Source of the DNA: a virus
Strand: one strand, 5' to 3'
DNA: 25,744 nucleotides
IMG/VR virus record: IMGVR_UViG_3300031227_000373
Location: 1 to 25,744 of that record
Below are positions 6,134 through 14,712 of this stretch, piece after piece. Under the pieces are notes generated by a model. The model did no database searches and was not told where the DNA came from. It saw only the letters and a program-made list of their open reading frames with translations. A program made the translations under genes and the position numbers. Each line of letters begins with the position of its first letter. The stretch's first letter is position 1.

Positions 6134-8076
6134 CAGTAGACCTAAAAAAATATCCAGACTATTTACATCCCTATTGCAAGAAATGTATTGAGGAGAATAC
6201 TCTTAAAAAGGATGTAATTGAAGATGGGAAAGTAGTACACAAAACCGGCAAGTTTTGTATTAAGTGTACCGGTATACCAAAAGACTTTTATAAGTATGTA
6301 GAACATTTTATTGTAGGAGAAGATATCTGGGCTTCGTATTCTGAAGAGAAAAGAGAATATGTTACCAGTTTATATAGTCCTACTATTTGGGCTAAGAATA
6401 ACTTACATGCTCAAGGTGGCAAAGAACCTTTTTATACAAGATCCGCAACTAAAGCTAATATTAAAAAGTATGATTTAGAAGATGGTGCGGATGAATACCA
6501 ATTCCTATTAATGGAATGTACCTCTCTTGAGACAGTATGTCGTTTAGGAAGACGCACAGGTAAAACTTACGGCACCGCTGCTAAGACACTATGGAAGATG
6601 TTTACAAGGGAAAGATTAGAAGTTCTACTTGTAACACCTATGGTTTCTCATTTAGAAACTATGTTCTCTCAGATTAAAGATTTTATATATAATGAACCTC
6701 ATCTTAAAGCTTCTGTAGTTACTGATAAGGGACAGCCTTATCCTGTTATAAAACTAGATAACGGTTCTGTTATTAGAGGATTTCCTTCAGGACAGGGTGA
6801 GAAAGAGAATACAGCTATTCGTAGTAAAGCTTGTCAAGATCTAATAGGTGATGAAGCAGACTTTATTAATGAAGCTACTATGTCTGTTGCTTTAGCTCTT
6901 TTAATGGATCAGAAGGATGTTCCGCAAACCCTAACCTCTACTCCATGTGGTCGGAGAGATTATTTTTATGACCAAGATATGTCTCCAGAAACAAAATCTT
7001 TTTGGTTTCCAAGCATGGTAAGTCCCGTTTGGGATGAGTCTATGGAACGTAGGATTAAGAAACAATATCCAACAAAATTAGCTTATACACATGAGGTTCT
7101 AGCAAAGTACGGTTCTCAGGAAGCTGGTGTCTTTCAGATAGGTTATGTAGACGCTGCTAGAGCTAAGTATAGATACTATGCTGGAGATGCTGAAAATCCA
7201 ATGGAATTCGGTGGCCCCGAACCTGGATGGGTGTATCTCATGGGAGTAGATTGGAATCCTGAAGCCGGTGTTGAGATAGTAATGATAGGTGTTAAACAAG
7301 AGAAGTCAGCAACTAAGGTAAGGGTTGTAGATGCTTTTCATATAGAGAAGGAAGCCTTTAGTCAGGTGAAAGCTAACGAAAAGATAATAGAAATGAATAG
7401 GATATATAATCCTAGTAAAATATATATTGATGATGGTGGCGGCGGATCAACTGCAATAGAATATTTACATGCCTTTTCTTTTGATTTACAGAACGAGAAG
7501 ACTGCTCAAGAAGCAGATGTAAGAATACTAGAAATCGCTAAAGGTATAAACTTTGGTAGTCAAATAGAAACAAAGGACCCTTTTACTGGTGAAGATAAAA
7601 AACGCCCAATGAAACCTTTCATGGTTGAAAACGCGGTAAGATTTTTTGAACAATTTAGAATAGAAATATCTGAATATGACGAGAAATTAGTTAAGCAATT
7701 AGAAGAATATGTTATTAAGAATATATCTCCTAATGGTGTTCCGACTTACACAGTTAAAAGTACTAATGTACAAGACCATAGATTAGATGCTTTAATGTTA
7801 GCCTTACTTGCTTTAACAATGGAATCATCTTATCTAGGTAGAGTAGCAGAAGATAATATAGGTGTTTCGTTTGTAAAACTACCACATCTAGGTAACTTTA
7901 CAAGTGAGGAAGAAGAGAAGAAGAAGACAGAAGACGGCACATTTATGGAAAATAAAAAGCAGGATGCTCTATCAGCCAAAAGTCCTACTATACCTAGATC
8001 GGGTAGAACTAGCATTACTGGCAAAAGAGTGGTAAAATCGAGGCATGGATCTCGACCACATAGAACAAATATTTAG
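6130..8076 (+). CDS. terL: Terminase large subunit (packaging ATPase and nuclease)
   Basis: This is the motor that translocates DNA through the portal into the prohead and cuts the genome. The ATPase part shows Walker A at 138-146 (RLGRRTGKT), Walker B at 238-242 (LIGDE; catalytic E242) and a coupling motif around 268-272 (LTSTP). The C-terminal RNase H-fold nuclease shows acidic residues D374 (MGVDWN), D434/D435 (IYIDDGGGGS) and D553 (HRLDAL). At 648 residues it is longer than many TerL proteins because of an N-terminal extension with two CxxC pairs (C16/C19 and C43/C46), a likely zinc knuckle, and a Lys/Arg/Ser-rich tail after about 590. It starts with GTG, overlapping the previous stop (GTGA). 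The family is certain; packaging type is not visible. Confidence 0.97.
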   Translation: MTVDLKKYPDYLHPYCKKCIEENTLKKDVIEDGKVVHKTGKFCIKCTGIPKDFYKYVEHFIVGEDIWASYSEEKREYVTSLYSPTIWAKNNLHAQGGKEPFYTRSATKANIKKYDLEDGADEYQFLLMECTSLETVCRLGRRTGKTYGTAAKTLWKMFTRERLEVLLVTPMVSHLETMFSQIKDFIYNEPHLKASVVTDKGQPYPVIKLDNGSVIRGFPSGQGEKENTAIRSKACQDLIGDEADFINEATMSVALALLMDQKDVPQTLTSTPCGRRDYFYDQDMSPETKSFWFPSMVSPVWDESMERRIKKQYPTKLAYTHEVLAKYGSQEAGVFQIGYVDAARAKYRYYAGDAENPMEFGGPEPGWVYLMGVDWNPEAGVEIVMIGVKQEKSATKVRVVDAFHIEKEAFSQVKANEKIIEMNRIYNPSKIYIDDGGGGSTAIEYLHAFSFDLQNEKTAQEADVRILEIAKGINFGSQIETKDPFTGEDKKRPMKPFMVENAVRFFEQFRIEISEYDEKLVKQLEEYVIKNISPNGVPTYTVKSTNVQDHRLDALMLALLALTMESSYLGRVAEDNIGVSFVKLPHLGNFTSEEEEKKKTEDGTFMENKKQDALSAKSPTIPRSGRTSITGKRVVKSRHGSRPHRTNI

Positions 8077-8084
8077 GAGAAGTG

Positions 8085-8600
8085 ATGGCTGAAAATTATT
8101 TAAATGTTTACAAGTTTGAAAACGGAGCGTATACCCAGATATCTGAAAATGCAGATATGACTAATCCTATCTTTGCAAATATAGATGGTTCGGCGGGTGG
8201 GTCTATAATAAAGAAATATTATTTAAGAAATATAGATGAAGACTATTTCTATATTAATGTAAACTTAAAACCAATGCCAGAAATATCTGTTCAATCTGGT
8301 AATCTTTTAGGGCTGGAACTAAGACTGCTCTCTGGAGATTCAGAACCGACTTCTACTGAATGGGATACTGTAGCTTCAGGTAACTCTCTTATATCTACTT
8401 CTGATTATCTTTCTGCTTCACCTAAGAGATGGTATTTTCCTGAACTAGTTTCTAAAAATGCTAGTGGAACAGCTATAGGCGCGGACAATAATTATTATCC
8501 TTTTTGGGTTAAATGGACAGTTCCTCCAAGAAGTAATGTTACAGATATAACATCTATTTATTTTGAGTTATCAGCAACTGAAAACTATAAAACCTGGTAG
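8085..8600 (+). CDS. Hypothetical beta-rich structural protein (171 aa)
   Basis: I chose ATG 8085 rather than the in-frame GTG at 8082: the AGGAGA site at 8075-8080 sits four bases from the ATG but only one from the GTG. The product has no cysteine, no signal peptide and no membrane segment. Alternating polar and hydrophobic residues (IKKYYLRNI, DYFYINVNLK, YFELSATENY) suggest an all-beta fold, as in many phage decoration or baseplate accessory proteins. It lies between the large terminase and three genes leading to the portal, so a virion role is likely, but the particular part cannot be named. Confidence 0.75.
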   Translation: MAENYLNVYKFENGAYTQISENADMTNPIFANIDGSAGGSIIKKYYLRNIDEDYFYINVNLKPMPEISVQSGNLLGLELRLLSGDSEPTSTEWDTVASGNSLISTSDYLSASPKRWYFPELVSKNASGTAIGADNNYYPFWVKWTVPPRSNVTDITSIYFELSATENYKTW

Positions 8601-8604
8601 TAAA

Positions 8605-9042
8605 ATGTCTAAGAGAATTAGTGCTCATCTTGTAATAAGATATCCAAGAAAGTCTCGCAAGCTTACAAATACAGATAGAGATATATTATCTGGTTCACAA
8701 AAGCCAAACCTTCCTAAAAAGTATAGTGGGGATACCACTCTTAATGCAATGACCGTAGAAGAGGAAAAGGATAAACTTCCTGATACTATATTTACAAGCC
8801 TTTCAGAGATAAAAGAAGGTTATACCGCAATCAAACAATATGGCGCTAACTTAATCTCTTTGTTAGCAGATAACTTAAGAGGGAAAGCTTTAGAGTTCAG
8901 GATAACTCCTTCACAAATACCAGAGTGGGAAGCATTAAATGCTACATTCAAAAATCATAAAGGACTAATTAATTACGATATGTATATCACTTTACAATCC
9001 TATAGAGCAGGATTAGTTAAGGAGCTTTCTAAAGTCACATGA
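8605..9042 (+). CDS. Hypothetical protein (145 aa) upstream of portal
   Basis: The start at ATG 8605 is preferred because it avoids overlap with the previous gene; a longer in-frame reading from 8563 would run over its end by 38 bases. The ribosome-binding site is weak (GGTAG in the previous stop region), which suggests coupling. The protein has a basic N-terminus (KRISAHLVIRYPRKSRK) followed by a mixed alpha/beta body and no cysteine or hydrophobic segment. No family is recognised. It ends in an ATGA overlap with the next gene, which places it firmly in the terminase-portal operon. Confidence 0.72.
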   Translation: MSKRISAHLVIRYPRKSRKLTNTDRDILSGSQKPNLPKKYSGDTTLNAMTVEEEKDKLPDTIFTSLSEIKEGYTAIKQYGANLISLLADNLRGKALEFRITPSQIPEWEALNATFKNHKGLINYDMYITLQSYRAGLVKELSKVT

Positions 9043-9500
9043 TACCTAGGCCAAATAGAACAGATGTTGAGGTTCAGCTTGAACAAATGGAAAAGCTCTA
9101 TATGAGACTTTATCCTTTTATGATACAAGACTTTAGAAATAAGCTAGACCATGACACCTTCGTTAAAGAGATTGAAGCAGAGATGGCTCTTTGGCAAGGA
9201 CAGATAAATTCTCTTATGACATCTTTTAATGCTTTAGTCGTTAATTATGGGTTACATGTACATCCTGTTGCAGGACCTAATACTCTTCCACAGGCGAATG
9301 TCTTTGCAGCTACAGCTACTCCGCTTAAGCCTATCGCTACAACACCTAGAGATGCTATAGGGATAGCTTTTATAGATGGAGCGCCACCTCCGTTTACCGC
9401 AAGAAAACCGCTTCCCTTGGGAGTAGCAATAAGTTCGATAGCTGACCAACCTTTTAATGTGGATGGTGCAGGTATGTCTATTCTTGAGGGACTTTTATGA
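9039..9500 (+). CDS. Hypothetical structural protein with His-x-His motif (153 aa)
   Basis: The N-terminal 70 residues are predicted helical (EVQLEQMEKLYMRLYPFM onward). They are followed by NYGLHVHPVAGP at about 69-80, and then a Pro/Ala-rich second half with several short beta-prone stretches. An aromatic/hydrophobic stretch followed by HxH and a Gly/Pro-rich loop occurs in various phage structural proteins, where the histidines can bind metal, but I cannot assign a specific role such as a tail-spike tip. It begins and ends with four-base ATGA overlaps and is thus translated with the 145-residue and 599-residue proteins. Confidence 0.75.
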   Translation: MIPRPNRTDVEVQLEQMEKLYMRLYPFMIQDFRNKLDHDTFVKEIEAEMALWQGQINSLMTSFNALVVNYGLHVHPVAGPNTLPQANVFAATATPLKPIATTPRDAIGIAFIDGAPPPFTARKPLPLGVAISSIADQPFNVDGAGMSILEGLL

Positions 9501-11296
9501 GCCAAGATCTTCATCAGCAAATTAACTATGCTAATACTTTAATAGAGGCGTATCAAGAGTTTTTATTAGAGCTTGCGAGAGGTGATAGCTCTTCTTCAGT
9601 AAGTGCAATAATGGGACTTACAAGTCCTTCTATTGCAAAGATAGTTGTAGGAGCGGATGCAGGAGAAGCCTTTACTAAAGCTCTGACCGAAACCAAACAG
9701 ACTAAAGAAGCCCATCGGCTAAAAGAAGATGGCGACTCCAAAGCTCCTGATTGGTATAATGATATTGCAAATGACTCTCATAGAAAAGACTCTTGGGATT
9801 ATAAAAAGAATTTTGAAGAGTGGTCTGACCGCCAAGAACTTAAAGGCCCTGATCAAATAAAGAAAAATATTGAGAGACAAAAAGAATATGAAGGCAGAGC
9901 AGGTGCTACTGATAAAGATGTATCAAGAGCAGTATCTGATATCATTGCTGGATTAGAAGATCCCGATTGGGACGAAACATGGGAACAGATGAAGGATTGG
10001 GTAGGAGACTGTATTCCTTGTATGGATAGATTTAGTGATCTAGGGTCTCTTTTAAGAGGAGACGATCTATGGAATATGCTTGAAGCTGATCTAACTGATA
10101 GATTAAATTGGTTAGATGATATTGCAGGTCTTTTCTCTAATACAGATTTTATGGATGGTATATGTGATATCATTAGACACTTGATGATATTTAGATGTCT
10201 TCCTGATTTTGCTGCTATTCTTGCGATACTTGCTTCATTAAAAGCAATGGCATTAGACTCTTTAAAGCTTTCTATCTCAGGTGTTATGTGGGACATAATC
10301 GGCCAGCTACTTCAGCCTTTCCTTTCTGCTTTAGATAATCTTATTAGGAAAATGCTTAATACTTTATTTGCTCCTATAGAATGTATTATAGATGCTTTAA
10401 TGTATCAAATGACTAAGATACCTATATACCAAGATGAGACGATAGGATTTCTACAATCAATTAGAAGTGAAACTGGCGCAGCCAAAGCAGCGACTTATAA
10501 GACATTCCGTTCAGAGAGAACGAATACTATGTCTGGTACAGAAGATGTAGATTATTATCTAGGTTCACAACAGAATGCGGATACTATAAAAGCTAATGCT
10601 AAAGCAAGACAGAAACAGTCTCTTACAGAGAGAATAGGAAGTGATTGGGGCGATTTAAATCAAGCAGCAAAAGACAAGTGGGAGAATGTAGGTGGTAAGA
10701 AGGGTGATTCAATGTTTGGCTTTTCTATGCTAGACACTATGGAAGATTACCTCTCTCTATTAACCTTCTATCTTTCGTTAGGTTGGCGCTATCTCCTTAC
10801 TATAATTAAACAAATAGAACTTAGTTTAAAAGAAATACTCGAAGTAACCGGAGGTGATAATAACTTATCCTTAGGTGATAATAACTTATCCTTACATTTA
10901 CTTCGTCTTGCAAGACTAATAGGATTAGTGATTCAGATAATAAGAGTCTTAAAAGATAATGAGTTATGTCCCGAACCAGAAGACAAGATTCGAGAAGTCT
11001 CTACAAATATGGCTAACATAGAAGTTTTTTACGAAGGTGACGATTTATCTTTTACTCCTGTTAATAATTTAAAAATAGATACAGTAAGACCTCCATTTTT
11101 AAATAGGATTATTACTTTTAGAGAAACAGATATACCTACTGTAACATCGGAAGATGATGAAAATAAAGGGGAAGTCTCGCAAGATTTATTCAAACGTGTT
11201 AATATAGATGTTACTGGTTGCTTCTCTGGTGTAAAAGAAGCCGATAGAAACAAACTTTTAACTTGGGTTGAAGAAGTAGAAAGAGATGGACGATGA
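9497..11296 (+). CDS. Large helical protein of unknown function upstream of portal (599 aa)
   Basis: No family recognised. Residues 1-160 are acidic and helical. Residues 165-300 contain a cysteine set (C172-x2-C175 in GDCIPC, then C223, C234, C296) and a strongly hydrophobic helical region at 226-300 (FAAILAILASLKAMALDSL and following) that could be membrane-active or a buried helical bundle. Residues 415-445 are another hydrophobic helical stretch. A perfect 21-base tandem duplication encodes GDNNLSL twice at 453-466. It overlaps the genes on both sides by four bases, being translated directly ahead of the portal. Possible roles include an internal head or ejection protein or a portal-associated factor; all are inference. 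Confidence 0.8.
   Translation: MSQDLHQQINYANTLIEAYQEFLLELARGDSSSSVSAIMGLTSPSIAKIVVGADAGEAFTKALTETKQTKEAHRLKEDGDSKAPDWYNDIANDSHRKDSWDYKKNFEEWSDRQELKGPDQIKKNIERQKEYEGRAGATDKDVSRAVSDIIAGLEDPDWDETWEQMKDWVGDCIPCMDRFSDLGSLLRGDDLWNMLEADLTDRLNWLDDIAGLFSNTDFMDGICDIIRHLMIFRCLPDFAAILAILASLKAMALDSLKLSISGVMWDIIGQLLQPFLSALDNLIRKMLNTLFAPIECIIDALMYQMTKIPIYQDETIGFLQSIRSETGAAKAATYKTFRSERTNTMSGTEDVDYYLGSQQNADTIKANAKARQKQSLTERIGSDWGDLNQAAKDKWENVGGKKGDSMFGFSMLDTMEDYLSLLTFYLSLGWRYLLTIIKQIELSLKEILEVTGGDNNLSLGDNNLSLHLLRLARLIGLVIQIIRVLKDNELCPEPEDKIREVSTNMANIEVFYEGDDLSFTPVNNLKIDTVRPPFLNRIITFRETDIPTVTSEDDENKGEVSQDLFKRVNIDVTGCFSGVKEADRNKLLTWVEEVERDGR
10853..10894 (+). repeat. Perfect 21-bp tandem duplication inside the 599-aa gene
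   Basis: The unit GGTGATAATAACTTATCCTTA is present twice without a mismatch (10853-10873 and 10874-10894). It keeps the reading frame and encodes GDNNLSL-GDNNLSL. Complete identity, including third codon positions, points to a recent duplication. Confidence 0.95.
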
Positions 11297-12759
11297 GCTT
11301 TCTTAAAGATATACCAATAATATCCTTATCACAGTCTGTTCCAAAACCTGTGGTAGTTGATAATAAAGAATCAGATGCTAAACGAAGCTCTGGGATTGAT
11401 ATAGCTAGAACTAATCCTGTATCTTATTATAATAGACTTTTAAGTAGTGCCCGTTGGAATATCTTTGGTTCAGAAACTGTATACGATCTAAAAGAAATAA
11501 ATAGGATAGAAGATGTTGAGTCCTATTTCATGCAAGCTATTCTAAGAAAATGGTCCTTAGCTGTAAAAGAGGGATGGAAGTTCTCAGGTAGAGATAACGA
11601 TGTATTAGATTATATTAATACTCGCTTTAGAGAATTAGATAAAGCACAGGGCCGATGGGAATCAACCAAACAATTGGTTAACTTAATAATTAGAGACCTT
11701 ATTAAATTCCATTCAGCATTCCTTATTAAAGTAAGGAAGGACGGAATAAATTCTGGTAAGGTCAGGACTGTAGGAACTAAGTCTTACAATCCTGTGGCTG
11801 CTCTTTTCATTGCACCACCTGAAACTATAATTCCTGAAATTAGTCAACAAACTGGAAAACATATTGGTTGGATCCAAAGAATTTCTGGCGAGCCTGATAA
11901 GAAGTTTAAGCTACACAATGTTGTAGTTTTTACTTTCAATACCAAAACTGGTCTTTTGATGGGAACGCCGGAAATAAATCCTCTTAAAGATGATATTAGA
12001 GCTTTAAGAAATATGGAAGAGAACCTTGAGCTTTTAGTTCACCAACATCTTTTTCCTATTATTCATTTTAAAGTAGGAACAGAAGGTAGACCTGCCGTTA
12101 CAGATAAAGATGGTTTAAATGAAGTTAAGAGACTCAGATCTGAAATAGAAAGTATGCCACCTGAAGCTTCTCTTGTAACTTCAGATAGATATGAAGTAGA
12201 AGTACACTCTATTAAGAGTACCGCTTTAGATGCAGGTTATATATTAAAGCATTTTAAACAGAGAATTATAACTGGATTAGGTTTAAGTCCCGTAGACTTT
12301 GGAGAAGCAGATTCTTCAAATAAATCAACAAGCGAGACTTTAAATAATATTGTTATTGATAGAATTAAATTATATCAAATAGAATTCGAACTGGTTATGA
12401 ATAAAGAGGTTATTGATGAGCTTCTATTAGAAAGCCCATTTCAAGACCCTTTCCATCCTAAGAAAAGAGTTTCGTTTGTCTTTAACGAAATAGATATTCC
12501 TACTCGAATAGCAAAAGAGAATGAAACGATTTTACTTTGGCATGGCGGTTTGTTAACAATTGATGAGGCAAGAAAGGATCTAGGTAGAGATCCTATAACA
12601 GACCAAGAGATGGCAAGAACATATCCTTATTTAGCAGCAGAGATTAGTCAGAAGTTTGCTGTAAAAACTCAAGTAGCTGCTGGCAATTCTGCCCAAAACC
12701 AGACCACTCCTACTAACCAACATAAAACTAAACAAGGACCGAGCGGGAAGAAAAGTTAG
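11293..12759 (+). CDS. Portal protein
   Basis: The portal is the dodecameric ring at one head vertex through which DNA is packaged and ejected and to which the neck is attached. Evidence is the overall pattern of the family: an N-terminal stretch with NRIEDVESYFMQAILRKW, the beta/alpha wing (residues about 120-225, with a substrate-like LFIAPPETIIPE strand), the long helical region around 230-300, and KHFKQRIITGLGLSPVDFGE near 320-338, where portal proteins place the crown/stem transition. The C-terminal 30 residues are a polar Gln/Thr/Lys tail. Length (488) is usual. It is coupled to the upstream 599-residue gene by ATGA and followed by a promoter for the capsid genes. Confidence 0.92.
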   Translation: MSFLKDIPIISLSQSVPKPVVVDNKESDAKRSSGIDIARTNPVSYYNRLLSSARWNIFGSETVYDLKEINRIEDVESYFMQAILRKWSLAVKEGWKFSGRDNDVLDYINTRFRELDKAQGRWESTKQLVNLIIRDLIKFHSAFLIKVRKDGINSGKVRTVGTKSYNPVAALFIAPPETIIPEISQQTGKHIGWIQRISGEPDKKFKLHNVVVFTFNTKTGLLMGTPEINPLKDDIRALRNMEENLELLVHQHLFPIIHFKVGTEGRPAVTDKDGLNEVKRLRSEIESMPPEASLVTSDRYEVEVHSIKSTALDAGYILKHFKQRIITGLGLSPVDFGEADSSNKSTSETLNNIVIDRIKLYQIEFELVMNKEVIDELLLESPFQDPFHPKKRVSFVFNEIDIPTRIAKENETILLWHGGLLTIDEARKDLGRDPITDQEMARTYPYLAAEISQKFAVKTQVAAGNSAQNQTTPTNQHKTKQGPSGKKS

Positions 12760-12776
12760 CGATGACTTCTAAGTCC

Positions 12777-12805
12777 TTGACATAGAAGAAAAAACCCTTT
12801 AGAAT
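12777..12805 (+). promoter_or_regulatory. Sigma70/sigmaA-type promoter for the capsid operon
   Basis: A perfect -35 box TTGACA (12777-12782) is followed after exactly 17 bases by TAGAAT (12800-12805), five of six matches to TATAAT. It lies in one of the few intergenic gaps, between portal and the protease-scaffold gene, with transcription expected to start near 12811-12813. Confidence 0.8.
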
Positions 12806-12808
12806 AGT

Positions 12809-12823
12809 CTTAACGTTGTTAAG
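12809..12823 (+). repeat. Inverted repeat at the predicted 5' end of the capsid mRNA
   Basis: CTTAAC-GTT-GTTAAG is a perfect six-base inverted repeat with a three-base loop, sitting where the transcript from the promoter at 12777-12805 should begin. It could be a 5' stabilising hairpin or a protein-binding site; both are inference. Confidence 0.5.
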
Positions 12824-12846
12824 CTTGCAACTGGAGATAGAAATTA

Positions 12847-14712
12847 ATGCCGAATAAAAATAAATTTGAATCAACAGTAACTATAAGTAGCCAATCTGTT
12901 GATCATCTGTACAGTGTTTATAAAGATGCGATTAAACAGAAGAATCCTAGTTCCGTTGTAGTAGATGCAGATGCCACATTCGGTGGTTATCTAAATGGTA
13001 ATATGAGTTTTTATTCTGGCCTTTCTATGAAAGGCGGTCTTTCTACTTGGATTAAACCTAATAAAAGTCCAGTTCTTATAAATCATGCTAGTTGGGAAGA
13101 TCCTATCGGTAGAATCTATAAAGCTAAATTTCTTGATATAGAAGTACCTAAAGGATTAGAAGACGTTGCTAAGATTATTCTTAAAACCAAAAAGATAAAA
13201 GAATTTACTGAAGCAGCTCATAAGGCCGTTAATTATCAGCACAACCATTCAGATTTTAAGGGGTTTTGTAAGGTAGGGTTAACTTATAAAGTTACGGATC
13301 TAACTGCTATTCCTAAAATTTTAGACGAGAGATATCTTACCGTTTCCTCTAGTTTTGTAGCTTCAAGAGCCTTTTGTTCTATTTGTGGACAAAATTATGT
13401 TAAAGACGGATACTGTGACCATAAATGGGGCGCTACTTATGAAGATGAAGATACTGGGGAAGAGAGAACTTGTTTTAGAATTGCTTTTGGTGATTATAAA
13501 TATGGCGAATTAAGTTATGTAAACTTTCCTTCATTCGATCATGCTGTTCAAACTTCGGTCGAAATGAATGATTCAGAAATGGTAATTAAGGATTCCACAA
13601 TACATGTCCCAGACATTAGTTTATTTTGTTCTTTGGGAGATTGTGCTTGTGCAGATACTAAGACAGAGGAGGGAAACCAAGAAAAAGATAGTATTAATGA
13701 AGAGGAAGAAGACGATAGTTTTGATAAAATTTATAAGTCTCTTGAGAGTTTTGATGATAAACTTTCAGCTAAAGAATGTGAAGTTCTTATTCTGACTAAT
13801 CTTCAGTTACTGAAAGATTATAAAGGAACGGGAGACAGAAAAAAAATTAGAAATTATATTTTAAGAAAGGCAAAAAAGATGGCAATTAAGGTCACTGTTA
13901 AAGACATGAAAGACATTAAGGCCCCTGAAAAGTTTGCACTTCTTCTTTCTGATAGTCTTCAGAGTTATGAAGTAATTAAGAGTTGTTTGTCGGAAGACAA
14001 ATGGCTTGATTCTGAGAAACTCGAAGGTTTAAAGGACGAAGATTTTGCAGCTCCTAATCGTATGATTCCTATGGTTGATAAAGACCATAAGGATGCCATT
14101 GGGAAACTTTTGGAAGAACTTAGTGAAGACGAGGAATGTAAAGTAGACTATACCTTTGAGTTAATCAAAGATAAGGTTGATAACTTTTGTCCAGAGTGCG
14201 ATGAGAAACCCAAAGATGACGCAAAGCCCACTGACAAAAAGGACATTACTATTGGTCTTCAAAAGGATAAAATCAAAGAGCTTACAGAAAAGATTAGTTC
14301 AAGAGAGAAGGAGATTAAAGACTCTATTTCTAATGAACTTTTGTTTGTCAAAGCTTTGGTTGACAAGGACAATTATGATGAAGAAGCTCTCAAAAAAGAG
14401 ATGGATTCACAGGATATCAAAACAATCAAAGCAAGGGTTACGGAGAATAAGGGCTTTCTTAAAGACTTTGTTCCCGCTAAAAAGGGGAAAGAAGAAGCTG
14501 CTAAAGAAGAGCCAGTAACTAATCCTATTACTAGAACTGTTGAGCCTGAAGATGGCGAAGAAGAAAGAAAAGAATTTATTGATAACGAATACAAAACAAG
14601 ATATAAACATTATGGTAAAGAAATGGCGGATGAATATCTTCGTGATATGAAACTTCGCGGTTATGTTTCTGAGAAATATAATGTCGAACCTGAAATTAAG
14701 GAGTCAAAATAA
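12847..14712 (+). CDS. Prohead protease fused to a scaffold-like domain
   Basis: Residues 1-240 look like a phage prohead serine protease: candidate catalytic His80 in NHASWEDPIGRI (79-90) and Ser in YLTVSSSFVAS (163-173), with a small zinc-knuckle insertion C177-x2-C180-x9-C190-x-H192. Such proteases cleave scaffold and capsid N-termini during head maturation. From about 270 onward the protein is acidic, Lys/Glu-rich and helical to the end at 621, as expected for a scaffolding domain, so protease and scaffold appear fused as in lambda C/Nu3-type systems. A second start at ATG 13879 (M345, AAAGG eight bases upstream) could make a 277-residue scaffold alone. The gene has its own promoter and a GGAG site at 12833. 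Protease assignment is fairly sure; the separate scaffold product is speculative. Confidence 0.85.
   Translation: MPNKNKFESTVTISSQSVDHLYSVYKDAIKQKNPSSVVVDADATFGGYLNGNMSFYSGLSMKGGLSTWIKPNKSPVLINHASWEDPIGRIYKAKFLDIEVPKGLEDVAKIILKTKKIKEFTEAAHKAVNYQHNHSDFKGFCKVGLTYKVTDLTAIPKILDERYLTVSSSFVASRAFCSICGQNYVKDGYCDHKWGATYEDEDTGEERTCFRIAFGDYKYGELSYVNFPSFDHAVQTSVEMNDSEMVIKDSTIHVPDISLFCSLGDCACADTKTEEGNQEKDSINEEEEDDSFDKIYKSLESFDDKLSAKECEVLILTNLQLLKDYKGTGDRKKIRNYILRKAKKMAIKVTVKDMKDIKAPEKFALLLSDSLQSYEVIKSCLSEDKWLDSEKLEGLKDEDFAAPNRMIPMVDKDHKDAIGKLLEELSEDEECKVDYTFELIKDKVDNFCPECDEKPKDDAKPTDKKDITIGLQKDKIKELTEKISSREKEIKDSISNELLFVKALVDKDNYDEEALKKEMDSQDIKTIKARVTENKGFLKDFVPAKKGKEEAAKEEPVTNPITRTVEPEDGEEERKEFIDNEYKTRYKHYGKEMADEYLRDMKLRGYVSEKYNVEPEIKESK

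Noticed and set aside
9853-10296. Minus-strand open frame of 147 codons inside the 599-aa gene
   Set aside because: Antisense shadow of a strongly supported gene; Ser/Ile/Pro-rich composition and no coupling or promoter.
13666-13690. GAGGAGGG inside the protease-scaffold gene as the start signal for a separate scaffold product
   Set aside because: No in-frame start codon lies within 5-12 bases downstream; the nearest ATG is in another frame that yields only a 44-codon Lys-rich peptide. M345 at 13879 is the better internal-start candidate.
14361-14395. TTGACA at about 14361 in the scaffold half as a promoter for the 319-aa and capsid genes
   Set aside because: No acceptable -10 box at 16-18 bases, and the dedicated promoter at 12777 already serves these genes.
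14177-14518. Alternative-frame plus-strand open frame of 113 codons in the scaffold half
   Set aside because: A by-product of Lys/Glu-rich AAA/GAA codons read in another frame; no start-site signal and low-complexity Lys/Arg/Leu sequence.
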